A stretch of DNA of 64,000 nucleotides from Cutaneotrichosporon cavernicola (lineage: Eukaryota; Basidiomycota; Tremellomycetes; Trichosporonales; Trichosporonaceae), in NCBI RefSeq assembly GCF_030864355.1, contig NC_083394.1:2790001-2854000 (forward strand), in the 5' to 3' direction. Positions 1 through 12,137 of the stretch are shown here, in pieces. Each line of letters begins with the position of its first letter. Position 1 is the first letter of the stretch. The translations under genes were made by a program, and so were the position numbers. The notes below the pieces were generated by a model. It saw only the letters and a program-made list of their open reading frames with translations. It did no database searches and had not been told where the DNA came from.

Positions 1-368
1 CACACACTCTCGGCTTGTTAACACCATTTTCTTCTCCAACCAGCAGCTCTGGTTTTGGGGATGCTCTACCTACGATTGATCCGCGAGTGCTGTGTCGAGG
101 GGCGCAAAAGACACACTACAACGACAGGGGCTTCTGGTATGTGTGGTGATCCCTTTACTCGCACCCGTACCCCTCCCTTGTCAGTGTGGATTGTACACTG
201 TACACTGTACAGCGTGGAGTTTAGAAACTTACTGAGTAATGGTGCTCGAGTCAGCACATGATCTTCCCCTCCGTTACCACCCTCCCCCCCCCCAAACACA
301 CACAACAAACTTTCATCACAACATGCACCTCTCGTCTCTTCTATAAATCTTCTCACCTCAGTAACCTC
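1..368. other. Window edge and upstream region of the bZIP-like gene
   Basis: No gene is supported here. Around 190-211 there is a short run of overlapping TGTACA/GTACAC repeats. The stretch 262-368 is C/T-rich on the plus strand, as expected of a fungal 5' leader. An in-frame ATG at 258 could extend the next protein by 37 residues, but the extension is low-complexity leader-like sequence, so I prefer the ATG at 369. Confidence 0.6.
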
Positions 369-1523
369 ATGCCCTACTTTGACAACTCCAATCGCCCCCG
401 TACTCCTCCAATGGACCCAAACCGCTGCCGTTCACTGCCTTCGCTGGCCACGCAGCTCGGTCCGTACGTCCACCCCAACACCAACGGGGGCAATGGTATG
501 GGACCACCATCGCCGAGCGACTTTCTCTTCCATGGACCCAAGCTCCCGCCCATTGACTCATGCCGCGAACTAGCCGTACGTACCCTCTGACGATGTATGA
601 GGTGATGCGCTGACATCAGTCGCCGCTCAACCCCAAGAAACGCAAGCTCGACCCACCATCGCCCACACACAGTGTGGGAAAGCCCTTGCGCCCTCTGCCC
701 CTCCCCCACCGCTATGAACAGTACGCGTTCAAACCCAAGTGCCCATCCACTGCATCGTCGTCTACCCGCTCCACCATCCAGCGCCGCGATGGCATGCCCC
801 TCGCACCCATGCGGCGGCTCGACCTGAGTGACGACCAGGACGATATGCACGATGGTGAGGACGAGATGGACCAGGATGACGTGGACGGTGACGAGCTGGA
901 CAGCGCGGACGAGAGCGCCGATCACAAGAGTCCGCGTGACCCGCCCTTTCGCCAAGTCACGCCCAGTGATGCGTCGGTCGAGCTCGACGACGACTACATT
1001 CCTCTTAGCAGTATCCGCTCTCGCGCAATCGGGCGTAGTAAGCATCCTCGCAAGGTGGCCAAGCCCAACCCCAAGCCGGTGCCAAAACCCAAGGCGCCCA
1101 AGGCCAAGATTCCCGAAAACAAGGCGACGGAGACGAAGAAGACGAAGCTTACCCGCGGCGCTGCGGGTGAACGCCGCATGTCCCAGAACCGCTCGTGAGA
1201 TTACTCTCCCACTGTAAACTGACAACAGGGCGCAGAAGAAATACAGGGACAAGAACAAACGGCTCGCTGATCTGGTGAGCTCAGTCCTCCAAACAAGCTA
1301 ACTTCAGCGGTCCGACTTCAATCTCGCCACGATCCAGGCGACCAGCGAATACAAGGCTGGCAATATCACGGGCGACGAAGCGATGGAGCGTCTGACGAAC
1401 GCATCAGACTACTTCCGTACAGAGATGACAGGTGAGATCCGCAGTCCGAAACAGCTCACCGCAGCCACCTGCAGCATGACCGGCCAGCGGCTCGAAGAGG
1501 AGATCACCGAGATGGACGAGTAG
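369..1523 (+). CDS. bZIP-like transcription factor
   Basis: Predicted nuclear DNA-binding protein of about 336 residues. Proposed exons are 369-575, 620-1194, 1229-1274, 1308-1431 and 1465-1523; the introns are 44, 34, 33 and 33 nt. Once the second intron is removed, the sequence around residues 254-271 reads as a bZIP basic region: N259-R-S-A-Q-K-K-Y-R267 fits the N-x7-R rule. The zipper that follows is weak (L273, F280). Upstream lie a proline/serine-rich N-terminus, a KKRK nuclear-localisation-like patch, an acidic Asp/Glu stretch near residues 140-170 and a Lys/Pro-rich stretch before the basic region. The last intron is a multiple of three without a stop, so a retained form would also be readable. 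The family call is from the basic region only; the target genes are unknown. Confidence 0.7.
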
Positions 1524-1751
1524 CCTGTGCATCTCTCAGCCAACTTCCCCAACTACATATCATCCCCTCTTGATCTGTCCAGAACACTCATCTGTCCAGA
1601 ACACTCGTACACCCATTGTCATTGTAAACAACAGAGGATGCCAAAGTGCCACTATGGAAGGACGGAAGCAAATTAACCGGCTGGCTCAGCCACTTCCAAC
1701 ATTGACGCAACCCCACTTTGTTATTAGTCCATCGCCCACAGGTCATCCGCC

Positions 1752-4576
1752 ATGGTCGACGTCCAAACACCCGTGGCTTCCACGCCTGAGCAAGCCGAGA
1801 GCTCGCGCGAGGGTCTGCGCCGCATGCAGCGCTTAAGCGAGGCTGCGCGAGTCAAAGTGAATCCGTATGTCTTTATATCCTTGCCATCCATCTCCCCTCC
1901 CTTTCCGCACTCCTCTCTCTTTTCTTGCCCGTCATGGCACTCACTCATCCTAGCCACGTTGGCACCTTCCATCCCTCTACCTCGGCGCTCGTGTACCCGC
2001 CCACGTCGTCGCGACGACACCACGTCGTGACCTCGGTTTTTGGAAACGTCCAGCCTCGCGCAGTCCCCATGAGTCGGTTCTTCCAGGCTGCCTCGGCCAT
2101 CGAGATATCGCCCGACGGCGCGTGGATGACAGCTGTCCACGCGAGTGGACCAACGATGCGGCCAGAAATCAGCGAGGGTGGCCGCGTTGTCGTCTACAGC
2201 TCCTCCGTTCTTGACCCCTCAACTACCCTTGGATCGTTCATGCCGATGTGCAACTTCCCCCTCTCGTCCTCCTTCTTGGACATGATGTACGTCTATCCTC
2301 CTCGCACGCGCCTCGGGCCAGGTGGTGCCGAGGCTGCACCTGCCCTCGGGCCCGTTCCCCCGGCGGGACATAGCGCCGCGAAGAGCCGCGGACCGACATT
2401 GGTTGTCCTCACCAGCGAGCTCGTGTACCTCTTCCATCCGCATCCGCTACCGGGGAACGTCACGCTCGACACCCAATCATCCCACTCCATCCCCACCGGC
2501 AGCGTCAGTGCCACTGGCAGCGGTGCTACAGCACCTCTCAACTGGACCATCAACGCCCTTCGATGCTCTCTCGGCGCGCGTAGCTATGCCGACATCGCCA
2601 ACCCTGGCCCAACGACCAGCAGCTACCGCGCGCAACGTGGATGGATCGGTATGGTCGGCGGCAGCGATGGCGTGTGGGCCGCGGTGGAGCGTAACGGCGA
2701 GCTCAGCATCATCCGGATCGACATCGGCCTTGACGCGAACAACATTCCCTGTACGTCCAGCTTTGTGGATCGTACGAAGCTGACCCCAGTCCTGGCTACG
2801 ACGCCGCTGCCGGCGCTCCCCAGGCTTCGGCCGCCACCGTTTGCTGAGACGACGGTCGTGCCCGACGCGTTCCTAGAGCACGTCGTCTTCGTGCCCCTCA
2901 AGGACGGGACTGCGAATGGGAGTGTCGATTCTGGGCCGTCTGACCCTGGCGTCACTGTGGTGCGGGTCTATCGCGACGCAGACTGCTCAGGGGCACCGAA
3001 CTCGCCGCCGCGCCTGCGCACGCGCTTTGAGCAGTGCGAGTTGCGACACCGCGCAGTGACGCTCGCCGAGGGGTTCAAAGACCTCGGCCCAGCAACGGAC
3101 GCGGCGACGCCATTAGATTGGGTTCCGTCGCATGCGCGGACGGCCTCCATCTCCCCAGAGGGCACGACTTTGCTCGCGCTGGCGCCGCTACCAGACGTGC
3201 CGCCCCACACCCTCGCACTCGCACTCGTCAGCTCCGGCTCGGGGCTGGTGCTGACGCATGTCAACCTCGTCCCGCCTTCCGAGGGTGACACTGACGGCAC
3301 AGGCCCGCCACGATGGCACGCACTGACGGGCGAAGAGCGGGTTGTGGAACCCGCCGCCGCTTTCGGGCCCACGGGCGAGATAAGCCTCGCCCCGAGCCAA
3401 GGTACGCGGCGCGGCGAAATGGGCCTTGTTGGCGTCTTCTCCTCCTCTACGCCGCGGTTAGTGCCGAGTCCTCGTCTCGGCACTCCTGCCAGCCCAAGCG
3501 AGTCGCTCAAAGCGACGGCGAAACGCGCTGCGCGTTCCGTCGAACTCGCTGTCGTTCAGGGCGTGGACTGGAGCGATGCTGTGCGCGCCGCCTTTGCGAT
3601 CGTGGCTGCGCACGAGGGACCGGAGCTCGCGGCCGCGATCCTCGAGCAGGCTTTAAGCACGTTCATCAAGCACTCGCGGTCCTATGTCCCCCACATTCTC
3701 CGCCTGCAGGTGGCTGTTTGGGCGCTCACCGATGACCCGCGACGCGAGCTGTCCTCCGAGCTTCTGCGCATCGCCGAGGCGAGCCAGGCATTCTACCTCT
3801 GCGGCGAGGAGAGGGATGGCGCGGTGGCGTTCGACCTAGACTCGGTGTGGAACCTGGTCGACATATACGAGTGGGGCCTGAGCGTGCTGGGCCAGACGAT
3901 GCGGGATGCGGTCGCCGAGCGCGCGTACAGCGAGTGGGCGCCGACCGAGCCGCGCACCGAGGGCTCTTCGCGGTTACTGTACATCGCCAACCCTCTCCTT
4001 CGGCGCATACTAGCGCATTTCATTGCACTGCTCGACGCCTTTGCCAAGTTCACCACGTCGTTGGACCGCCCCATCCGTGCGCCCGAATCGAGTCAGGGGA
4101 TGGGCCGGAGCGCACAGGCGACCTCGGTTGCCGCCTCGCGCGTCCTCGATGCGGGGGCGCGCGAGGGCGTAGACCTCAAGGCATGGGCCGACTTCCTCTC
4201 GACAGTCGGCAAGGGTCCGCGCCCCTCCGATGCGGACACGTGCGCCTCCCTCCTCTGCCTCGACGTCGGCCCGATTGCGTCGCTCCTGCCCACTGCGCTG
4301 TCGTCCATGCCGACGTCTTCAGCATTATTCGCGCCCGCCGCCGCCGCCGAGCCCATCCCGCGCGACGGCGCGACGTGTGCGGCGCTCGGCGAGCGGCCGA
4401 CCGCCGTATGTGATCGTTGTGGCGCGCGGACGGTCCTGATCGCCAACAACGTTATGCGCGGGGGATTGCCGTCGCCATGGGCGGCGTGGAGGCGGACTTG
4501 GATGGCGGGTTGTATGTGTGGCGGCAGCTGGATGCGGCAGCACTTGGATGCGCCGGCCGGCCTGCGGGCGAGGTAA
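1752..4576 (+). CDS. MED16: Mediator complex subunit 16 (Med16/Sin4-like)
   Basis: Tail-module subunit of Mediator, which links activators to RNA polymerase II. Exons 1752-1864 and 1954-4576 give about 911 residues; the 89-nt intron joins in phase 2 to give N-P-H-V-G. The N-terminal half is beta-propeller-like, with segments such as ISPDGAWMTAV and a later GWIGMVGGSDGVWAAV stretch. The decisive signal is the C-terminus: CDRCG, then a short spacer with WxxWxxxWMAGC, then CMCGGSW. Animal MED16 ends with the same arrangement (CxRCG ... W..RW...CxCGGxW), which looks like a small zinc site. The middle is helical and poorly conserved, as usual for this subunit. The gene ends 273 bp before the SURF6 gene on the same strand. 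Confidence 0.82.
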
Positions 4577-4603
4577 AGTGGTGAGGCTAGGATATGCATG
4601 GAT

Positions 4604-4670
4604 GCTGCTCTTCTTCTGTCTCGCTGCTCTTCTTCTGTCTCGCTGCTCTTCTTCTGTCTCGCTGCTCTTC
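4604..4670 (+). repeat. 19-bp tandem repeat, about 3.5 copies
   Basis: The unit GCTGCTCTTCTTCTGTCTC starts at 4604, 4623, 4642 and 4661. It lies between the Med16 stop and the SURF6 start. It is likely 3' UTR or promoter sequence, and such arrays often vary in copy number between strains. Confidence 0.9.
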
Positions 4671-4849
4671 CATCTATGAGTCTCTCTCTTTGCGCCCCGG
4701 CTCGGAAATACGTCTGAATGCGGATATACCCACTTTGCCACGCGAATCTGCCTCCGCACCTTGCCACCCGTGCCTGACGAGTTCTCCTCGAAATCTTCGC
4801 TCACCACTACTCCTAACAACATCGCAACAAGCCAACTAGCCAACTAGCC

Positions 4850-6135
4850 ATGGCCACCACCGCCCGCGACCCCGCCCTCGTATCGGCGCTAACTGCGCGC
4901 AACGCAACTTTTGCGACGCTCCTTTCTCTCATTCCGCAGCAGTACTATGTCGGTCCGAGCGAGGAACAGCTCGACAGCCGCTGGATGAAGAACAAGAAGC
5001 GCAAGACGGGCGATGAGATCAAGGAGCACAAGCGTCGGGCGAAGCAGGAGAAGGTGAGCGAGAGATTTGTCCGTTACGCCCGGGCAGCGGGCGTAGAGGC
5101 CGTGGCGAGTGCGAGAGTAGCGACGAACGCATCTAGTTGCTGACCCCAGCTCGACCCCTCGAACCTCACTACAGCTGTCGACGATGTCTCCATTGAGGCT
5201 GAGGAGGACGTCCCTGCTGTCGCCTCCCTCCCAGCCCCTCTTCCACCTGCTGCATCGATTGGCGACCTCCGTGAGCGCATGCGTGCCAAGCTCGACAGGT
5301 TTAAGCGGAACCGCGGGTTCGAGGATCCGCAGAGTCGCGATGCGCTCGAGGCAGCGGCGAGGCAGAGGCGTGGAGAGATGCGTGACAAGCGGCGTAAGGA
5401 GAGAAAGGAGGCGATTAAGCGGCAGCGGGAGGAGGTTAATGCCAAGCCGGCCAAGGTGAGTTTACGTGAGCGCGCGTAGCGTGTGCTTGGTCTTGGGGTT
5501 GAGAGGTTACTTGGTGGGCTTGTTGGACTTGCTAACGCCAGACCCAACTGATTGTCCCCGAGACCCGCCGGGCCGTGGACGACGTAATCCTACCCTCGGT
5601 CGCCCTCCCCTCGTCCAAAACCACAAAGGTGCCACTCAAGAAGCTCGCCAACCCGTCTCAAGCCCTTGCCCATCTTGAGAAACACAACTCGAAGATCTCC
5701 CAACTCCCCGAGGACAAGCGCAAGGCTGCGCTTGAGCGCGATCTGTGGGCCAAGGCTGAGGCCCGGGCTGCCGGAACCAAGATTGCCGACGAGGAAAAGG
5801 TCCTCAAGAAGGCCGTAAAGCGCGAGGAGAAACGGAAGGCCAAGTCGGGCAAGGCGTGGAGTGAGCGCAAGGTCCAACTTGAGCGTTCCGAGGCGGCCAA
5901 GATCGCAAAGAGGAACGACAACCTCGCAAGTAGGGCTGAGGGAAAGCGGAATAAGCGGATGGGCATCAAGCCTAAGGAGAAGGAGAAGGGCAAGGGCAAG
6001 GGGACGCCTGGGTTTGGTGGTAAGAAGGGTGGCAAGGGTGACAAGGAGGGCAAGGAGTGGAAGGAGGGCGGCAAGGGCAAGGGCAAGGGCAAGGGAGGGA
6101 TGGATAAGAAGGCGCGGGCTGGGGCCAAGGCATAG
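4850..6135 (+). CDS. RRP14: SURF6-family ribosome biogenesis protein (Rrp14-like)
   Basis: Nucleolar protein expected to act in pre-rRNA processing and assembly of ribosomal subunits. Exons 4850-5053, 5150-5455 and 5542-6135 give about 367 residues. The N-terminus has the Rrp14-like IPQQYYVG...W(M)KNKKRK segment. Residues of about 190-310 carry the SURF6 core, including LERDLWAKAEARAAGTKI, DEEKVLKKAVKREEKRK and a KAWSERK stretch, in a long basic coiled coil. The last 50 residues are almost only Lys and Gly (GKGKGKG runs), giving a very basic tail. The start ATG sits in a good context (ccATGGcc) just after a CAACTAGC direct repeat. Family assignment is firm; the exact role is inferred from yeast Rrp14 and human SURF6. 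Confidence 0.88.
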
Positions 6136-6992
6136 TTTGTGCATGTATTCCTTAGACTTTGCAACGACGCTACAAACTCCGCGGGCTGATTCTGACAGCC
6201 GAAGGGAGTGATGTTGTCGCATGCAGCAATCAACCGGCGTAGATACTATGGCAATCTCCATCTCGGCCCGAGACGACCCCATGCGGTACCATTCCTGCCA
6301 CTAGACCTGGGTGCCAACCATGACTTGCACAGGCAAGTTGTAGCTGATGATTCATTGAACACTGGTCTGGTGGGAGACTGTGCTGGTTTCATGCTGTATT
6401 GTGAACAGCGCTGTGGTCGGTGACTGTTTCGTACGGTGGTCCAAAGTTGATGTTTCGGGCGGTTTCAGCGGTATAGTATCATTCAAACGAGGAAGTGAAC
6501 GTTGCGTGCATCGAATCGATTACGATTGGCGTGGCAGCGGTATTCATTTTGGTACTTGGGCAGCACTATGACCGGAGATTTGTTTGGTCCGCTCATATTT
6601 ATGGTGGGCCAATTTTGTTCACCGTACATAGCCCTGTTCATTATAATATATGAGCCAGGCTGTGAAGCCAGTTTGTAGGCACGCGGCCACAGCACCTTTT
6701 ACATCTGCCACCAATCCATTGAGTTGCCGCCAGCCGCCAGCCGCTGTCCTAGCAGCCGCCTGTCCAGCCGCCATGCGCCCCCATGACCACGCAGGCCACT
6801 GCCAGCGTCTACTGCTTAGATGGAGGCACCGGGCGTTCCTCGCTTTGCTGCTCGCTGTCACCCGGTCCTCGCTCCACCTGTCTACAGCCCCTAATTGCAA
6901 TGCCCATACTGTACTGTACATATGTTACAACCCCTTTGGGAATGCTAGTGAACTATTGAGTCTACTGAATATGCTACCTCCTGCACCACGCC
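6136..6992. other. Intergenic, convergent 3' ends
   Basis: Lies between the stops of the SURF6 gene (plus) and proline dehydrogenase (minus). It is AT-richer than its surroundings, and I see no ORF with family features. The segment 6725-6775 is a degenerate CCGCCAG/CAGCCGCC run, and 6906-6926 has GTACTGTACATATG. Confidence 0.6.
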
Positions 6993-8812
6993 TCACGCCT
7001 TGGTAGCCGGGCCGCCAGTCCAGCGGCGCCACAGCTCGGTGATGACGCGCTTGCGCTCCATCGCAGCACCACCTTCGCCAGTCATGACGCTCTTGTTCTC
7101 CATCGCGCGGCGGGCAAGGTAAGGAAGCACCTCCTCGTACTTGCCGTAGGCGATGTACTTGAGCGCAACAGGGAGGCCGTCGCTGTCAAGCGTCTCGGCG
7201 ACCTTGTCAGTCAGGTCATCACGCATGCCGTAGAGCTGAGCGACAAAGACCTTGCCACGCACGTCGTCACGAAGAACAAGAGCGGGGACGGACGTCGCCA
7301 TGTGCTCCTCAACCGCCTTTGGGACCTGGCGGCTGGCGAGGCCAGTGCGCTCCAGCTCGTTCAGGACGTGCTCGACACTCTTGGGGTTGTGGGTCGCGTA
7401 CACGGCTGAGACGGCGAGTTCGGGGTTGGGGCCGTCGAGCTGGCGCGCCATCGTGTCAACGATCTTGGACACGGACGAGTTGTAGGCCAGGTCGGTAGCA
7501 GGCTTGTTGGGCCAGATAGGGTTGGTGCCGCTGCGGCCCTCCTTGATCCAGCGCGTCGAGTCGGCAACGTTGTAGGCACCACGCACGAGCTTGACGCCCA
7601 ACGCGTACCCGTTCGCCTCAGCGTCCGCGATCATTGCGTCGAGGAGGTACGGGGCGCGCGCGAGGTAGCTCTGGTACGTCCCGAAAACGATGGGGCCGGT
7701 GAACGGCTTGCCAGCTTCAGGGCGGTTAAACTCCTGCGACATGAGGAGCGTGAGAGCGTCCATCGCAGGCTGGGTCTCGGCGTGCTCGGCATCGATGAGA
7801 AGCTTGACGCCATTGTCACGCGCCAGGGCACCAAGCGAGCGCATCTTGCGCCAAAACTCGTTGAGCTCAACCATGTCGGCGTCGGTCACGTTGAGGTCCG
7901 TGGCGAGGATGCCCTGAGGATCAAAGGCGCCGATGGTGGGAACGACGGCGGTCGCGTTGGCAGCTGGAGCAATGATGGCCGCGTCGGACCGCTGCGGCAC
8001 GCCAGGGAAGGGGATCTCAGTAATGCTCGCCGTCTGGGGCTGGTCGTTGGCCACAGGGCGGAGGCGGCAGAGCGTGGTCGATGCGCGCTCAAGGACAGCA
8101 TAGTCAATGAGACCAGACTGGTGGTTAGCGACAACCACACTCGCAATGTCACACGCCATGTACTCACGATCTTCACAGCGAATTGAGACGAGCCCGTCTT
8201 GCCGCCGGCCTTAGCGACAAGTCGCTCGTACTCACCGAGCGCCTCGACCGCCATTACATCCTGGCGGTAGTTGTGCTCGTGGAGCATGCTCGTGTCGTTG
8301 GCGTTACCTTCGCCGAGATCGGCCTCAGCACCATAGTTGAGGAGGCCGCCGATGCCACGCGAGTTCAAGCGCGAGATAGTCTCCATAGTCTCGGGAAGGT
8401 CTTCGCCAGCAACGAACTGGTTGAAGAATGTGCGACGAATGACCGCGTTGGCGACAGCCGAAATACCTGGGATCGGCGACTTTGCAAAGGCGTCGAGGAG
8501 GACAGGCGCAGCGTCGACGAGGGCCGGAATCCCGCAGGCGGTGTAGACGAGGTAGGCGCGGACAAGATCGGTGGTGGGGATGCTGGCAATGTTGGAGCGG
8601 GCGGTGGCCGCGTCGTCATCGGTGCTGCGACCGTATGTGAGGGCCGCGCCGGTCACGAACGCGGCGGGCACCGCTGCCCAGAGAAGGCGCCGCGAGCCAT
8701 GCGACCCCGACCCCGAGCCGGCGTGAGTCGAGGCCGAGGCCATCGACGCCGCACCACGGCGTGCGGAGCGGAATGCGGATGGGAGGTTGCGGAGGGATCC
8801 CCGGAAGAACAT
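6993..8812 (-). CDS. PUT1: Proline dehydrogenase, mitochondrial
   Basis: FAD enzyme that oxidises L-proline to pyrroline-5-carboxylate, the first step of proline catabolism. Exons on the minus strand are 8812-8168 and 8117-6993, separated by a 50-nt intron, giving about 589 residues. Family motifs in order: LLIDAEHAETQPAMD, GVKLVRGAYN, AVYATHN, VFVAQLYGM, and the C-terminal YLARRAMEN segment that contacts substrate. The N-terminus MFFRGSLRNLPSAFRSARRG is rich in Arg and Ser with no acids, a typical mitochondrial presequence. An upstream in-frame ATG at 8926 is less likely, because a TATA-like element sits between it and 8812. Confidence 0.93.
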
Positions 8813-9543
8813 TGGCGCTGAATAGAATGGACTGGGTGACAAGACGGGTCCGCTCAGCCCCATCCAGATATATACATGCTCCATACCCACATTTGGGGAG
8901 GAGCAAACGCATGCTGTACTCGGCATGTGACACAGTCCGTGTCGCCTGTATGTGTGTTGCCACCAAGCCCAGCGCTTAGCTGTGGGCTAATCGTCTCTAG
9001 CCGCCAATACTCCGTCTCTAATCTCAAGAGTATCCAGATTAGGCCGTGCCTTGGAGCCAAGCCAGCCGTCTCCACTCCACCTTGTCTAACCGCTGGAGGT
9101 TACCGTGGTATGTACGCGCCTGATGTGTGTTCCGCGAGGAGCGGAGAGGCCGAGCGCCGGCCGAGATAGGGCGAGTAACAACGGGCGCATATCGGCGCGT
9201 TAAGCTCCCTCCCATGACACCACATTGGCGCGTCTTCCTCACGACGCGTTTTGAAGCATTCCATTCTTGCGCAACGTGGTCGAGAGAGAGACAAAGGTTG
9301 TTTCGCGATCCAAACAATCTGGTACCGATCGGTGATTCAGTTGCCAACGGTCGAGGGAATCGCTGCCGACAGATGCGCTAACGACACTGCCGATGCAGAT
9401 GAGGTGCGAGCCAATCCCCAGGTTAATCCGGGTCGTCGCGCGCTCCTGGGGGATCTGGCCGAGAACAATGGCCCGACCCCGGACCTGAGCGTCGTCCACT
9501 AGGCGCTGCGGCGCCCCAGGCCTACCCCTCATCGCCAGCCGTG
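8813..9543. other. Intergenic region between PUT1 promoter and TBCE 3' end
   Basis: Both flanking genes are on the minus strand. Apart from the TATA-like element I see no gene, repeat array or RNA signature. The short ORFs on both strands have no recognisable family features. Confidence 0.55.
8866..8875 (-). promoter_or_regulatory. TATA-like element of the proline dehydrogenase gene
   Basis: The minus strand reads GTATATATCT here, about 55 bp upstream of the ATG at 8812. It helps choose that start over the ATG at 8926. Confidence 0.5.
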
Positions 9544-11310
9544 CTAAACAACAACGACAACGGTGTCGCCGTCGCCCACCCAGTATCCAATCTCCTCGCC
9601 CTCGTCCATCTTCTCCACCGGCTCCCATGTGCCGATGGACTCTGGTGCCTCAGGGTGAGGGCGCGCAGTACAAACCCGTACTGCGGGAACCTTGAGCTGT
9701 CGTGCCACGCGCTTCTGGAGGGAGGCAGCAGTGGCAGAGGGCAGAAGGCGGAGGGTCATGGTCATACCGTTAGGAGCAATGACATTAAGATCTGGCGTTA
9801 GATCTAGGCCGGCCCAAACCTTACTGATCATCTTGGACTTGAGGTTGGACGCGGGTTTAGGGACCAGTGCCTTGGGCGCAATATCATGCTTCTTTACGAG
9901 CTCAGCGTAGCGGCCCCACGTTACACGTTCAGCAACTGGCAGGCGGTCGACGTAGTGGACGTAGAAGAGCTCGGAGTCCCAGCGCTCGGTTAAGGTGACA
10001 TTGGACCCATTGAGCGACGTCAAGCTAGCAAGCTTGGCGATGAGGAGCGGTCGGTCGGCGCGCGGGTCTCCACTCATGCACAGGGGATCGGTCGTCTGTT
10101 TCGGCACGCCGTCTTCGTGGCCGGCGCAAAAGATACGCAGGCTTGCTAGCCGCCCTCCCGTCCAGTCATCGAGGCGGTCGATGTCCGCCCACGTGGAGAT
10201 GTGCGTGTCTCCGAGAGTGATGCGGGTGAGATGGGGGAAGGTCAGTGATGAGTGACGTGGAGAGATGGTAGTGATAGTCAGTTCCGAGAGCTGAACAGCG
10301 GAGAGGCTGGGGTGAGCTATTGTTTAATGCGGTTGTGCTCACGCTGGGAGTGCGGATAGACCTCTAGCCACCTCAGACCACGAGTCAACGCCGCACCCGT
10401 CAATGCTGAGCACTTTCAGACTGGACATGGAGGCCCTGACATCCTGGTCTTGGCGGGTGGAGAAATCCACGATGCCAGAATTGTGGTTGAGAAACAGCGT
10501 TTCAAGAGCGGGAAAGAGCGAAGCGATGTCGACCGCCTCGGCCCACTTAAGTCCACAGTGGCCCAGGTGCAGCTCCGAGACGGATGCGAAGGCGTATCGA
10601 AGTGTCTTCAGCTCCTCACAGGAAAACGTGTCGTGCACGCTCCGGATACGGGAGTGGCTGGTGTAAGCTCCATCAGTGTCACATGTAGCTCACTTCAAGA
10701 TGAGCACCTTGAGCCCTGTGAGGTGTGTCACGATCTCGCCAACATCCCTCCAGCTAGAGATGAGGTTGGTCGAGAGGTCGATAGTTCTGACGCCTGGTAT
10801 CAGCTGGTTCATATAGGACCCATAGCTACCTTTCAAGCGATCCCTGAGGAGCTTATGCTCGCGCTCGCTCCCGCCAAGACATGTGACCCACTCGCTCTCG
10901 AGCCCGACCTCGCGCAGCCGTTCCAGCCGACCAATGCGCCGAGCGACGTCGCGCATTCCTGGCGCTTCAACCACGATCCCCGAGTCGCCGAGCGGGACCG
11001 CATCGGCACCTTCCCTTCCTCCATCCTCGCCTTCGAGGAGGCCATAGCGTTCCTGAAGCGCGGCGACGAGCTCAGCGCCTTCCACGAGCGGCCGTGCGGA
11101 GGCGAACTTGATGAACGCTCCGGCGTTCGGGGCGGCCTGGAAGATCTGCTCGCCCTTGTACTCGCCGCTGTGCTTGCCACGCGTTGGGTCGTCGTACTCG
11201 ACTCCGAGCCACATCCCGTCGAGGCCGGGTAGCGGACCGACGTACCGCAGCGTCAGGGGAGTACATGTACGCGCGTGTAAATAGCGCCGCCCTACGGTAT
11301 ACTCGGACAT
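9544..11310 (-). CDS. TBCE: Tubulin-folding cofactor E
   Basis: Chaperone that captures alpha-tubulin and helps assemble the alpha/beta-tubulin dimer. Minus-strand exons 11310-10694, 10657-10343 and 10306-9544, separated by two 36-nt introns, give about 564 residues. The N-terminal CAP-Gly domain (residues ~1-70) shows LRYVGPLPGLDGMWLGVEYDDPTRGKH with the expected K-x-x-G-x-x-x-G-x-x-I/F-F order (YKGEQIFQ). A leucine-rich region follows (RTIDLSTNLI, LKVLILN, ELHLGHCGL, LETLFLNHN, LKVLSIDGC). The last ~90 residues form a ubiquitin-like fold (MTLRLLPSATAASLQKRVARQL) ending in a run of valines. Splicing at 10693/10658 restores the LRR sequence LILNHSRI, which supports the junction. Confidence 0.9.
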
Positions 11311-11633
11311 CGGGTGGCCGCGGGAGAACGAGAATGAGAGGAGATGAGATGCAGTAGTAGGAAGATACGGGCGCAAGACGCGTACTGCAGCTTGGTCCAC
11401 CTCCACCTCCACACCCAAATGCCACGTGGGAAACTGTCCTAAGCGCCACATGCCAACGTCCGACTATTCCCGTCCACTGTCAGACTCACTGTAGATGGAG
11501 CCAGAGTTGAGAGAGGCGCAGAGGTAGGAGGTGAGGCAGACGCAGGCCAGCCAAGGAAGGGGAGTGGTGTTCACCACTCACGGTTCAGATACTCGTCACC
11601 TTGAATCACAGTCACCACTCCACTCCGTCAACC
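11311..11633. promoter_or_regulatory. Shared divergent promoter, TBCE and COX8
   Basis: These 323 bp separate the start codons of the cofactor E gene (minus) and the cytochrome oxidase subunit gene (plus). I see no clear TATA box. The proximal COX8 side is C/A-rich (caccactccactccgtcaacc). Confidence 0.5.
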
Positions 11634-12137
11634 ATGTCCATGATTCTCCGTGCCGCTCCTCTCCGCGTCGCCCGCAACGCCGCTGCCCGCCAGCAGGTCC
11701 GCTACGCTCACTTCGAGAACGTTGTCGACAAGTACGTCCTCACTGTGTGATGTGTATGTGTGCTGACCGTGCTAACTCTCCGATCTCCGATGTCCATCTC
11801 CTCGACCTCTTGTCATCCCGCGCTCTCCTATCTCATCACTCTACGCTTCGCCCATCACTGGCACACATTGTCGTTTCCCACCGCCACACTTCTCCGCCAT
11901 ATCATGTAACTCCCTCACGTCTGATGTTACCATCACGCCACCCCCACTGCGAACCTTGACGCAACAGGACCATCCCCGGCGTCACCCGCAACGCGGCCCG
12001 TTTCGTGCCCAAGTTCCTTACCTACATCACGATCGGCTTCGGTCTCCCCTTCGTACGTCGTACCCGTCATCCCATTCTTGCGCCGCTAACAACAGTACGC
12101 TGCGCACTGGCAGATCGAGAAGGCCAAGGGCGCTTAA
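11634..12137 (+). CDS. COX8: Cytochrome c oxidase small subunit (COX8/mammalian COX7c type)
   Basis: Small nuclear-coded subunit of respiratory complex IV, with one transmembrane helix in the inner mitochondrial membrane. Exons 11634-11731, 11968-12052 and 12096-12137 give 74 residues; the introns are 236 and 43 nt. The first ~22 residues (MSMILRAAPLRVARNAAARQQ) look like a matrix-targeting presequence. The mature part starts VRYAHFENVVDKTIP, then a helix KFLTYITIGFGLPFYAAHW and a basic end QIEKAKGA. Yeast Cox8 and animal COX7c have the same plan: YxxG/N-x-IPF, a helix with GFxxPF, then QL-K. The gene is easily missed because the longest exon is under 100 nt. Confidence 0.85.

Noticed and set aside
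374..1258. A 294-codon frame antisense to the bZIP-like gene
   Set aside because: It spans two introns of the sense gene and has a shadow-like composition; no motif.
8813..8926. Longer N-terminus for proline dehydrogenase starting at 8926
   Set aside because: A TATA-like element lies inside this segment, and the protein from 8812 already starts with a good mitochondrial presequence.
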